NCBI GenBank assembly: GCA_019638385.1
Contig: JAHBTW010000002.1
Location: 1-64,000, forward strand
Length of the DNA: 64,000 nucleotides
Reading direction: 5' to 3'
Source of the DNA: Saprospiraceae bacterium
Lineage (GTDB): Bacteria > Bacteroidota > Bacteroidia > Chitinophagales > Saprospiraceae
The notes under the pieces: model-generated
Told to the model about the DNA's origin: nothing
What the model saw: the letters and a program-made list of their open reading frames with translations, nothing else
Database searches by the model: none
Program-made: the position numbers and the translations under genes
Shown: positions 34,601 through 42,726 of the stretch, one piece after another
Numbering within the stretch: position 1 is the first letter of the stretch
Layout of the letters: the number at the start of each line of letters is the position of its first letter

Positions 34601-35456
34601 AATAAAAATTTATCCTTTCGGTGATACGTCCGCCAAGTTGTGCGTCCGTCGTATCACCCAGTTTTAAGCGGAAATCAGCGTGAAGGCGATTCAGCGCACT
34701 TATCAGGGACAAGGGAACTGTGCCCACTGCCTGCAATTGTCTCCAGTAAGCTTGGTAAAACTCATGCCAAGTGTGGATGCCGCATAGCTTGATACAGTTC
34801 GGAGTGTTCGGATTATAGCCAAATCGGCGAAGCGACGGGCTTGGTTGAGTAAAATTTATCACCGTAGCCTGCCCCCCGTTACCTGTGCCTTCTTGAGGCG
34901 TCACCCAATCACTCGGCACCAACACCGCCCGAATGCTCGCCGAACGATCGGCCCCGGCCGCCTCGCAGTCGGTGAAGCAGCGACGGCGCTCAATTTCTTC
35001 TACACACCTGACGAGCACAACGGCGAAACTGCAATTACCATTTATGTCGAATTCATTAAAAAGATTAAATCCTCCTTCTTCCACCTCGCTCAATTCAAAC
35101 ATATCGGAACTTTGAGCATCTTCAGGTTCAAGCGCTTCCTCTACGCAGCGATATAGCGTATCCCCGGAGGGCACCTTTCTTATGTAAGAAAACACACACC
35201 GCTCCCGAATCTGAAACAAGTGCCCGTCCGAGCTGATACCAAACCCCGGCGAAATACTAATGCCTTGAATAAGCCCGTCAGCACTACAATCCGGCTCTAC
35301 TAACAGCCCATTCAACGGCCCAATCCCAATGGTGAAAATGCGAGACAGCCGCGCCTGAAAATCCATGTAGGCCGCCAGGTTATTTAAATCTTCCGCCCGC
35401 AGTACCTGATTCGGTGCAAAAACGGGTAATTGAGTGGTCGTTGATTGAACTGCCAT
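31632..35456 (-). CDS. Large eCIS-associated structural protein of unknown function
   Basis: A 1274-residue protein that I cannot assign to a named family. The N-terminus (FAPNQVLRAEDLNNLAAYMD, then IGIGPLNGLLVEP and SISPGFGISSDGHLFQI) has the look of phage baseplate or tail-tip components that bind particles through a short N-terminal region. The middle is mainly helical; residues of about 780-1100 are beta-rich and Ig-like. It sits between the giant baseplate protein and the tape measure in the eCIS run. A tail-tip, fibre or adaptor role is inferred from position. Confidence 0.65.
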   Translation of the reverse strand: MAVQSTTTQLPVFAPNQVLRAEDLNNLAAYMDFQARLSRIFTIGIGPLNGLLVEPDCSADGLIQGISISPGFGISSDGHLFQIRERCVFSYIRKVPSGDTLYRCVEEALEPEDAQSSDMFELSEVEEGGFNLFNEFDINGNCSFAVVLVRCVEEIERRRCFTDCEAAGADRSASIRAVLVPSDWVTPQEGTGNGGQATVINFTQPSPSLRRFGYNPNTPNCIKLCGIHTWHEFYQAYWRQLQAVGTVPLSLISALNRLHADFRLKLGDTTDAQLGGRITERINFYSNGEAAYMNIQYLYAYLRDLLVAYRELVEVAEGMTVLDVNAEGDDELGGFIDAFPGHLVLGCLSGCGPQSPNPPNLRSLSIPSGIKDFGNPQRVLADSLYSRLVALTEKNTLPSVGGVEIRITPGLYRKNTLNGRAIPFYYQGISSEVWNSEQAKQFLSHRYAAQDANHPLLSEYCEYDFFRVEGHIGQPLVGALAEISKLRECYNIAFDIQQVRIGPGAELEMNQEPVFGEMDELYQNTRADVLCKLDELPVGTVDDQIATIRTALTAATFLRQLPRNDLPAGTVTDDCCGPVVERALSDDFANALNAVVNALNAVGANNATLRIAFSSALSIFQELVRKYHRMAQELERQRAFCGFAHQHPGLEHKGGVPKGGTLVLVYAYRFANDLVRSNVRTTLQVPPGEMRTDEQLIADASASGNEALIRYLQQVQNLTSTVVADFCLPYLCCSNAPVVRNEIRNIRAAINIEGAFCSDQQLRFTVSPEGGRMQFLVGNDERGSIDNLTGDEYFDIAAILNQANDYTAGRAIITLKYVVAGALVTESVVVYKRPNLAMQVVRGEVCYDGNCVPIGFNFTFLITNADNSPVDLNALTELVLAWGSNGVDLKTTDDFDDGQYTHCVLFEEAPNCTLIATLTAQNGVCPKNVNEVTLDLSSGATLSYRLPGDDDFNVLTSNDNIIHYPAGNMPPFMVLQADPAGGNLQFTMTNAQGQTFTASLLSALSSEDCNSRLYYLIFNTIATIEFLNATPMPPLTVDMIQNATEFPLGISETFGILAYTLPCLNSDYTITISPPVPPDAPEDEDADDNEVINSEDRDGQPAISVTRDAVGSVPAGESLPLPLASQQLLNQRQAANTLAFRNLEEADPTLGNAAGFRLAKQFLLKQGDAAKLSQDFAGAAESLLLGMNRAGAARKAGYEAAFTPLAHAYFDKVLALAVPAGPETETAWTTIAAKAADAGIDLAAVRKGWKAADLRKTIDKERVNALDKLQRNVL

Positions 35457-35510
35457 GGCATCAGTTTTGTGTGGTCAAATCAAAAATCGAAGTCAGATTG
35501 CAGAATACAG

Positions 35511-35569
35511 GATTGTTGATTGTTGATGTTCCCGCACCTTCAAAAATCTAAAATCAACACTCATCAATC
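35511..35569. repeat. Short dispersed inverted repeat, copy B
   Basis: Copy of the element at 14761-14813: GATTGTTGATTGTTGATGT, a CCCGCACCTTC-type spacer, and AAAATCAACACTCATCAATC. The near-complementary ends would give a hairpin in the mRNA between the giant baseplate gene and the 1274-aa gene. Confidence 0.6.
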
Positions 35570-35577
35570 CCCTTCCT

Positions 35578-38500
35578 CTATCCAAGTTGTGAAAAATCCA
35601 GCAAAATGCCGCCGGGCGAATTACTGTCGGGTGAACAGCCCCCGCCTTGCAGGCGAGCAGGCGGATACACCGTCGTCATGCCAAAGAGGGCGCCGATCAT
35701 ATTGTCCTGAGCGCTCAGCAGATTGCAGTCTGTGGCGCCGCTGAAGGCTTCCAGCCAAATGCGGTAACGACGGTCAAATTCCAGCATCTGTTTGGGATCG
35801 AGCCAGCAAATGCGCAGGCCGATGTGCGCAGGCGCTTCCCGACGCAGGGTCTCTTCAAAGAAACGGCGGAAATTGGCGTTTTGAAAGCGTTTCGGCCAGT
35901 AAGGCAACACAATGGAAATTCGAAAAGAATAGGGATCAGAATCGGGTATGTACCATTCGGCGCCCGGAGCTTCTTCCGGGAGCTGCCCTTTTACGAGGTT
36001 TTCACAATCCTCTGCGGCGGCGTCATCAAGGAGGGGTATGGCATCACAACAAGCAGGGCAAGCCGTGATGGTGCGGGGCGTCTGACTGCTCTCCGCTTTG
36101 TCGAAGCAAAATATCATATCTCCCAGTACCTCCTCCCACACCGGCGCCTCCTCCGCTTCTGCCAGGTCGAGCAGCCGGGTAATCAACAGCCCTGCATTGG
36201 CCGACACCATGCCCGGAATGAACCGGAGTTTGTCTTCCAACACCTGCTTTCGCACTGAACGCACCTGCTCTTCTGTCGCGACGACCGCCCACGCAGCCTC
36301 TAACGCGCGCTGTATTTCCTGCACCAAAAGCGCTTTGCGTGCAGCGGCAGCCTGTGCATCGGTGAAAACCGTATTCAACAACAGATAAGGCCGCATCGGA
36401 ACGGGAATTTCCTCAAGGGTTATACACAGATCGTCCGCATCGGGCAGGCGAAATTGCAGGGTGATGTGACTGCCCGTTCCCTGCTTCGGTCGCAGTAGAA
36501 TATGCTCTATCAAATGAAAGCCCTCTGTATTGATGCAGTCCTGTGCCCGTTCCATAGCCTCTTCGGCCTGTGCGCGGGTAAGATACCGCTGCGGATGTTC
36601 GGCCAACACTTCGTGGGGGTGAGTGAGTTCTAACCCAAACAGTCCACAGGCGCCGTCCTGAATGCGCTGGATGTTTTGCTTGTCTTTCAACAGACAGCAA
36701 AATACATCATATACGCATTGTGCTTCCTCTAAAGAGTGATACTCGCGGGCGCTCTCCCAAATCAGTTCGCCGGGCACTTCTACCTCAATAAGCTGCCGTT
36801 GCGGTGGGCAATCTGAAGCGGGCGGCGCCGCATACAATGGGCTGTTTTCCATGCTGTAATACCGGAATCCATATTCGCCGCCTTCCCGATAGAACGGATA
36901 CTTCCGGGCGTGCCGGATGCGCTGAAGGATTGCTTCATTCCAGCCTCCGGAATAAGTACCCGGCGCAACGGCCAACACCTGCCCCTGCTCATTGATCAGT
37001 TGCAGTTGATAAATCGGCATGTCTGCCGCATCCGTACCCACTTTTTGCAGCTCGTAAAAGTCCGGCTCGCGAGCGTAGCCCAGCAAGAGCCATTTCTCCT
37101 CCTCATACGTATCGGTAGCTTGCTCCTTACTGTTAAAGCCCCGGAAACTACGCCATAGCAATAGCACCTGCCCGGCTTCGTCTTCGTCTTTTATTCGATA
37201 GTGAAACAAGCCGGCACGGGTGCAAGCATCAAATGACAAAGACGTTGCTTCATTACAGCAATGACAGCGGCCGTAGCCAAACAGCCAATCCAATATGACG
37301 GCACGATCTTGCGCAGTGTGGTAGCGACCGGGATGCAAGGCAACCCTGTATTGGTCGGTTACTACTCTGAAACTGTACCGACAGCCGGCCTGCACGTCCA
37401 TAAAGGGGTAGTAGGCGTAATCTTCTATCGAATGAATCAGGAAATCCTGCAACCCGACGCTCCAGGCACGGGGGCATATTTGCTTCACGTCCTCCCGGTT
37501 CGGGTCAATCAAGTCGCAGTGCTCGACAAGATGAACCGGCACACCGCCTATCTGCACTTCCGTGGTAGAAAGCAACACCGGACAAGCTGCCAGTGCCGGT
37601 ACGGGATCTTCGGCGAGCGCTGCGTTCAAATGGTCGGAGTAGATGCGCACACCCTCCAAAAGCGCCTCCACAATCTCCAACTGAAAAATGCAGGCATCCC
37701 AATTGTTGACCATAAAATAGTTGGGACGGCGCTGTAACAACTCCCAAAAATGCCGGAACGCCTGCAGGGCCTCCCCGACAGTAGCGTAATTCAGACTTCC
37801 CTGCCAGGCATCGCGGGCGTTGGCGGCATCATACACGCGAAAATAATACGCCTTGTCCCTTCGGCGAATGGGATACAACCGCGCAAATGCCTGCCGCTCT
37901 TGCCGGGCCTGCATTGCTTCATCGCTCCCGGCCGATGGGATCGGATAAAAAACGATGGGATTTTCGGCTCCGGCGGCACGCAACAACAAGCAGGGAGAAG
38001 GGGTTTCTGCCTGCTCATAGTGCCGGCTGAGCAACGAAAGCTCCAGGATGTGAAGCCAGTTGTCGTGAAAAGCCGCTTCTGCTTCTGCGCGACTGTTGTA
38101 TGTTTTATGGCTCAGCCAGAGTAACTTATTGCCTGAGCGATTGTCGTGGAGCGCGTATCGGTACTTTTTCTGCCCTTCGTGCAAGGTCTCTTTTATCAGC
38201 CGGTCTCCTTTAAGGCAAAGCGAAGTGTATTGCAATTCACCGCACACCACCCGTTCGAGCAAATCTTCCAGCACAGCGTCGCGTTCTGCCTTATTGTAAA
38301 AACGATGCGGGTGCCGGGCCAGAGGCTGCTCGCTTTTTGCCAGGCGATAGGCGCTCAACAAGCGGGGAGGCGGCGCTTCTGATGTATGCCCACAGAGCGG
38401 CGGCGAGTCGCCGCACACAAACCAGACTTCCGTAGTCGCATACAGCGGCCGGGCGCCCGACAACAGGTCGAAATAGTACTCGAAATATTTTATGGCATCT

Positions 38501-41500
38501 TTCAACACGCGGTTTCGTTCGGCGGCCGAGGGATATTCGTTGGGGTGAAAGGCCCAAAATGCCGCCGGATCAGTGCTGCGTGGGTTGTAATGAAAGGAAT
38601 ACCCGCCTATACGCTCTGTCGGATCCAGGCCGGGAAATAATTCCCGATCTTCTGCTCCTTCCTCATCTTGAGAATTCTGGTATTCCCGGTATTCCTGATA
38701 TTCCTGATAGAGTTGAGCGATAAGGGCTGCCAGATCTTCTTTAGCTTCCATTTCGCTGTCGTGCTCCCGCGCTCCGGTCAGGAGCGTAGCGCAATGCCCA
38801 TCGCAGGCTTCCCAAAAAATGCGATAGTACCACGATTCGGGGAGATTTTTCAATTGCATCGGCAGGCGGTACTCCTGAATGTACGCCATAAGCCGATCCC
38901 GAATGCGCAACGCTTTCTTTTCGAGATAATAGTGGGGATGATACGCCAATGCATCACCTGTACCGGGATGATGTACGGCAAAATTGTACAAACAAGTGCC
39001 TTCGTCCTGATGGAGTTTGTAGTTGTCCGGATCAACGGCCCGGTCTGTAAACCGATAAAATGCGCATTCGGCCTGTTCTGCGGTAGGATACTGCCGGGCG
39101 CCGATCAAAGCCGGGAGCGCTGCCTCATCGTATATGACAAAATAAAACCGGCTTTCTTCCCGCTCTATTTCCACACTAAAAGGAAGGCCGGGTTCCGGTT
39201 CATCTTTCAGCGCCATATCTTCCTGAATCAATTCCCTTACCACCTCAATCATTTCCGCCAGCCGGGCTGCGTGCTCTTCGGGAGTTTCCCACACCGGCGA
39301 GCGGGCCAGTATCAGTCCGTCTTTACGCCGCAAAATCCAGCGTTCGCCGCCATCCTTATCTGTTTCGGTGTCATAATTGGAAGGCTCCAGCCCCAATTCA
39401 CGAACATTCCTGAAGGCTGCGGCAGCCTCTTCTTCTGTTTTAAAGGCTTGGGCGCTTTTGAGCAAACTAATGCTGCTGCGAATATGCCAGCGGTATGCCG
39501 GCGGCTGTTGTACAATTTCATGCCGCAGCTTTTTTTGAACAACATACGCTGCGATTTCCTTTTTTTTTGCATCCCGTGCCGCCGGATCCGTAGTTCCTCT
39601 TGGATGATGCGCTAAGCGTTCTCCATCGTGGTACACGGCGAAACTATGAGGGCCGCCCGGGTAGTTTCCGCTGATGTCGGTATAAGGCCCGCCGGCGCGC
39701 AGCAAACGAGCAAAAACCACCCAGGCCAAACAGGCCTCCGCTTTGCTGCGGTAAGGCCGGCTGCTCTTGAAAAACACTTCGCCATCGGGGCCGGGCAGCA
39801 TAAAATAATATCCTCCTTCGGTGGAGACAATTCCTGCACGCAAACCGCCAGGCTGTCGGAGTAAAGCTTTGAGGTACCGGTCAACTGATGCAAAGCGCTT
39901 GTTGCGCAGTTCACGCTCCGGAAACAGTTCGTGCCATTGGGCTGCATAAACCTTGTCTTCTTGCTGCCCTTCCAGGCGGATGCCGAAGCCGGTTTTGTTT
40001 CCGCTTGGCAGTTTCAGCAATTTTGCTTTGCGCATCCGGGCAATATCCAACAACACACTGCCGGCTTCTTCTGCTTCGACAAAGGTCTCGTATACAGCTT
40101 CGGAATGGAAGTATTCTCCCGGCTCATATCGGCCGGCTAAAGGGGCCGTCATTTCGAGCCGAAAATGCCAGCTTTCTCCAACTTTATCTACCTGTAAGCG
40201 CAATCCGGCCGGCTCGTCGAAGTACATGCGCACACACATCAGCATCTCATCCCGAAATTCGGCGCTGCCGTAGCTGCGGGGATGAACGGCCACCACCTTG
40301 CCCACTTTGTCGAGAAGGCGAAAACTGTAGGCGTTTTCAATGGTGCAATTTATCCGGTCGTACCGTTCGCGGTATATGGCATCCTCCAGTTGCGACCTTA
40401 ATACCGCTTCCTCTGCTGCGGTGACGTAGGTAGCCGTTGTTTCCAACAAAACCTGCCCCCGATGATCGAGTACCTGCAAACGGCGCTCTTCCTGCCGGAT
40501 GCTGACAGCAAAATTGTTGAGGTTGCGACGCTGCCAATTTTCCAGACCCATCAATGCGCTCACACGACGCTCAAATCCGGAGATATTGCGGTCGGACCCC
40601 CATATTTCGGCTGCGTTACCATAATCAAAGCCGATGCCGCGATTGCGACCAATTTCGCCATAGTGTTGCAAGAACCGCCCTTTGTCTCGGATGATTTTCG
40701 CTTCGTCGGATTTGCCTTGATTGAGGGCATACATGAGCAGCACATACTCCGTGAACTGCTCGCCGAATCGGCCGAGCAGATGATTGAGTACTGCATTGCG
40801 CCGTTCGTAATCCATGGGAGCGCGCTCGGCAATGCGCTCTAAAAAATTTTGGTAAGAAACAGGGGAGAAAACAAACAGAAAGCTGTACCGATGCTCTGCG
40901 GCCCGGTTGAGTTTTTCGTAACTCTCCGCAGAGATACCCATAAATGCTACGGACTGGGCATCGAGCCGTGCATCGGCCTCGTTTTCATAAACCTTGCGAG
41001 ACACCAATACAGGCTCGCCTCCGGGTGTCATGCGCACAAAAAAGCGATAGCGATCGCTTGAACTGTCATAAGTTATTTCAACAAAATCCTCGCCATAATT
41101 TTCAAATGCGGCCATCAACTGTTGAATGACCATATCTCTGGCGGTGGGATGAGGATAGTATTGCACGGCCTCTGCCAAAACCTCTCCGGCTGTTCCCGAT
41201 TCGGCATTATACGCCCGGAAGAGGCGCTCTTTTTCAGGGATGGTATGTACGGGCTGAGGAAAATAGGTTTGCCTTTGGTCGCTCCACGAAAACAATTGCC
41301 TCAGATGCCCTAATTGAGAGAGGTAGTCAGCCAGCAGTTGGTCATAAAAAGTGAGATAGCCCTTGAGTTGTAGCGCTTGTACTTTGCGCGCTTCGGTAGC
41401 CGACTCCGGCATCTGGCCTTCCCCAATGCGATAGGTCAGCGGGAATTCATGCTGAATGGACAGGTAATCTGACAGGTCTTTCCGGTGTTGCCCGTAGGGA

Positions 41501-42705
41501 ATGACCTGATCGAGCAGTTCGGCAGGCAGCTTGTTTTTCTGAAAATCTAAAAGGCGTTTTTTGAAACGCTCCGTGGCCAATGGTGTATCGGCGCCGAGGC
41601 GTAAGGCGCCTTTATGAAACTTAAACCTGGAAATCTCCGGGCTGAATACCGGGCGATGATTGGCCATCAACTGCAAAGACCAAGCCTGCTCGGTGGTGCG
41701 CGGCTCGTCTTCGAGAAAACTAGCCAAATACAAGCCCTTTATGGCCCGTACCCCCTCAACTTTCATAATGACCCGGTAGAAATCGGACGCTCGCAATACC
41801 TGTGGCAGATTGGCAGCTTCCAGTTCGGCGGTATCCACAAAGCCGTGGCTATCTAAGGTATAGGGGCGTCCGGCAAAAATATCCTCTATGCTTTTCCCTT
41901 TGCGGAGCATCTCCGGCAGAGAATAAAAATGAATGCGGGGCGATAGAAAAAGCTCAATCGCTTCATACACTTGAATGAGTACTTCGTCCGGGTTAGCAGT
42001 CGGCGCCAGTTCAATATCTGCACAAACGCCGATCTGTTCATCCTCCAACACGACTATATTCATAAAGTCCTCGCAGAGGTTGCGCCGGCTTTGAAGGCGG
42101 CGCTTCACTTCCCGCAACACGACGCCCGCTGAGTCATCCCCGCTATGGCAAGAATTATCTGTGCCTCCGGTCAGCACGGGGTCTAAATCGAGATAAATAT
42201 TGTACAAGCCGTTGAGCTTGATTTCCTGAGCAGAGGCCGGCAATGCTGCTTGCTGCTCTTCACATGGCGGCGCTCCGCCTGTGGGCGAATAAGCAATGCT
42301 CCCATCTTCACAATTGAGGAATAAAGCTACTTCCTGCTCCCGGGCCGGCTCCAGCCAGGCATTGCGCACGCCCGCAATGTCCACGAGCATCTTGCGATAG
42401 TCGGCAACGGTGAGCGGGTTACAAGTGAGTATTTGGGCGGGTGTGTAAAAATTGTCGTCTTCTGCCAAAGGAGCAGCGGGGGCGATTAGCTCCGCAATAT
42501 CTAACTGCGTGCGATACCCCAAATCGGAAAGCGCATAACAGAGCACTTCCAGCATGGTGATTCCCGGATCATGCAGGTTATGATCGGTCCATACCTCGCC
42601 TGAAAACTCAGAGATGTACTGAATGCCAAGCCGACGCAGCTCCTCAAAGCGCATCCATTGGCGATTGGCGGGATCGTCTCTTCGTATTTTCAATGCTTGC
42701 GGCAT
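35578..42705 (-). CDS. Giant baseplate J-like protein (Pvc12-like) with repeat-rich insertion
   Basis: A 2375-residue protein, more than twice the length of Pvc12-type proteins (about 1000 residues). The N-terminus (RFEELRRLGIQYISEFSGEV, WTDHNLHDPGITMLEVLCYA) is the standard opening of the second baseplate J-like protein of eCIS. From about residue 560 to 2050 it has many degenerate repeats alternating Y-x-F-x-(6-10)-L-x-x-HPxxY and L-x-S-x-x-Y-x-S-x-x-E-A-x-x-A, resembling YegP/DUF1508 units. The end (GFHLIEHILLRPK and about 300 further residues) resumes the baseplate type. It probably forms the outer baseplate; the repeats could make arms or a receptor-binding collar (inference). Confidence 0.82.
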   Translation of the reverse strand: MPQALKIRRDDPANRQWMRFEELRRLGIQYISEFSGEVWTDHNLHDPGITMLEVLCYALSDLGYRTQLDIAELIAPAAPLAEDDNFYTPAQILTCNPLTVADYRKMLVDIAGVRNAWLEPAREQEVALFLNCEDGSIAYSPTGGAPPCEEQQAALPASAQEIKLNGLYNIYLDLDPVLTGGTDNSCHSGDDSAGVVLREVKRRLQSRRNLCEDFMNIVVLEDEQIGVCADIELAPTANPDEVLIQVYEAIELFLSPRIHFYSLPEMLRKGKSIEDIFAGRPYTLDSHGFVDTAELEAANLPQVLRASDFYRVIMKVEGVRAIKGLYLASFLEDEPRTTEQAWSLQLMANHRPVFSPEISRFKFHKGALRLGADTPLATERFKKRLLDFQKNKLPAELLDQVIPYGQHRKDLSDYLSIQHEFPLTYRIGEGQMPESATEARKVQALQLKGYLTFYDQLLADYLSQLGHLRQLFSWSDQRQTYFPQPVHTIPEKERLFRAYNAESGTAGEVLAEAVQYYPHPTARDMVIQQLMAAFENYGEDFVEITYDSSSDRYRFFVRMTPGGEPVLVSRKVYENEADARLDAQSVAFMGISAESYEKLNRAAEHRYSFLFVFSPVSYQNFLERIAERAPMDYERRNAVLNHLLGRFGEQFTEYVLLMYALNQGKSDEAKIIRDKGRFLQHYGEIGRNRGIGFDYGNAAEIWGSDRNISGFERRVSALMGLENWQRRNLNNFAVSIRQEERRLQVLDHRGQVLLETTATYVTAAEEAVLRSQLEDAIYRERYDRINCTIENAYSFRLLDKVGKVVAVHPRSYGSAEFRDEMLMCVRMYFDEPAGLRLQVDKVGESWHFRLEMTAPLAGRYEPGEYFHSEAVYETFVEAEEAGSVLLDIARMRKAKLLKLPSGNKTGFGIRLEGQQEDKVYAAQWHELFPERELRNKRFASVDRYLKALLRQPGGLRAGIVSTEGGYYFMLPGPDGEVFFKSSRPYRSKAEACLAWVVFARLLRAGGPYTDISGNYPGGPHSFAVYHDGERLAHHPRGTTDPAARDAKKKEIAAYVVQKKLRHEIVQQPPAYRWHIRSSISLLKSAQAFKTEEEAAAAFRNVRELGLEPSNYDTETDKDGGERWILRRKDGLILARSPVWETPEEHAARLAEMIEVVRELIQEDMALKDEPEPGLPFSVEIEREESRFYFVIYDEAALPALIGARQYPTAEQAECAFYRFTDRAVDPDNYKLHQDEGTCLYNFAVHHPGTGDALAYHPHYYLEKKALRIRDRLMAYIQEYRLPMQLKNLPESWYYRIFWEACDGHCATLLTGAREHDSEMEAKEDLAALIAQLYQEYQEYREYQNSQDEEGAEDRELFPGLDPTERIGGYSFHYNPRSTDPAAFWAFHPNEYPSAAERNRVLKDAIKYFEYYFDLLSGARPLYATTEVWFVCGDSPPLCGHTSEAPPPRLLSAYRLAKSEQPLARHPHRFYNKAERDAVLEDLLERVVCGELQYTSLCLKGDRLIKETLHEGQKKYRYALHDNRSGNKLLWLSHKTYNSRAEAEAAFHDNWLHILELSLLSRHYEQAETPSPCLLLRAAGAENPIVFYPIPSAGSDEAMQARQERQAFARLYPIRRRDKAYYFRVYDAANARDAWQGSLNYATVGEALQAFRHFWELLQRRPNYFMVNNWDACIFQLEIVEALLEGVRIYSDHLNAALAEDPVPALAACPVLLSTTEVQIGGVPVHLVEHCDLIDPNREDVKQICPRAWSVGLQDFLIHSIEDYAYYPFMDVQAGCRYSFRVVTDQYRVALHPGRYHTAQDRAVILDWLFGYGRCHCCNEATSLSFDACTRAGLFHYRIKDEDEAGQVLLLWRSFRGFNSKEQATDTYEEEKWLLLGYAREPDFYELQKVGTDAADMPIYQLQLINEQGQVLAVAPGTYSGGWNEAILQRIRHARKYPFYREGGEYGFRYYSMENSPLYAAPPASDCPPQRQLIEVEVPGELIWESAREYHSLEEAQCVYDVFCCLLKDKQNIQRIQDGACGLFGLELTHPHEVLAEHPQRYLTRAQAEEAMERAQDCINTEGFHLIEHILLRPKQGTGSHITLQFRLPDADDLCITLEEIPVPMRPYLLLNTVFTDAQAAAARKALLVQEIQRALEAAWAVVATEEQVRSVRKQVLEDKLRFIPGMVSANAGLLITRLLDLAEAEEAPVWEEVLGDMIFCFDKAESSQTPRTITACPACCDAIPLLDDAAAEDCENLVKGQLPEEAPGAEWYIPDSDPYSFRISIVLPYWPKRFQNANFRRFFEETLRREAPAHIGLRICWLDPKQMLEFDRRYRIWLEAFSGATDCNLLSAQDNMIGALFGMTTVYPPARLQGGGCSPDSNSPGGILLDFSQLG

Positions 42706-42726
42706 TGCTTTTTTGCTTTTACTCGA

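Noticed and set aside
38668..39615. Plus-strand frame of 315 codons within the giant baseplate gene
   Set aside because: Antisense to a continuous conserved frame; no start context or domain.
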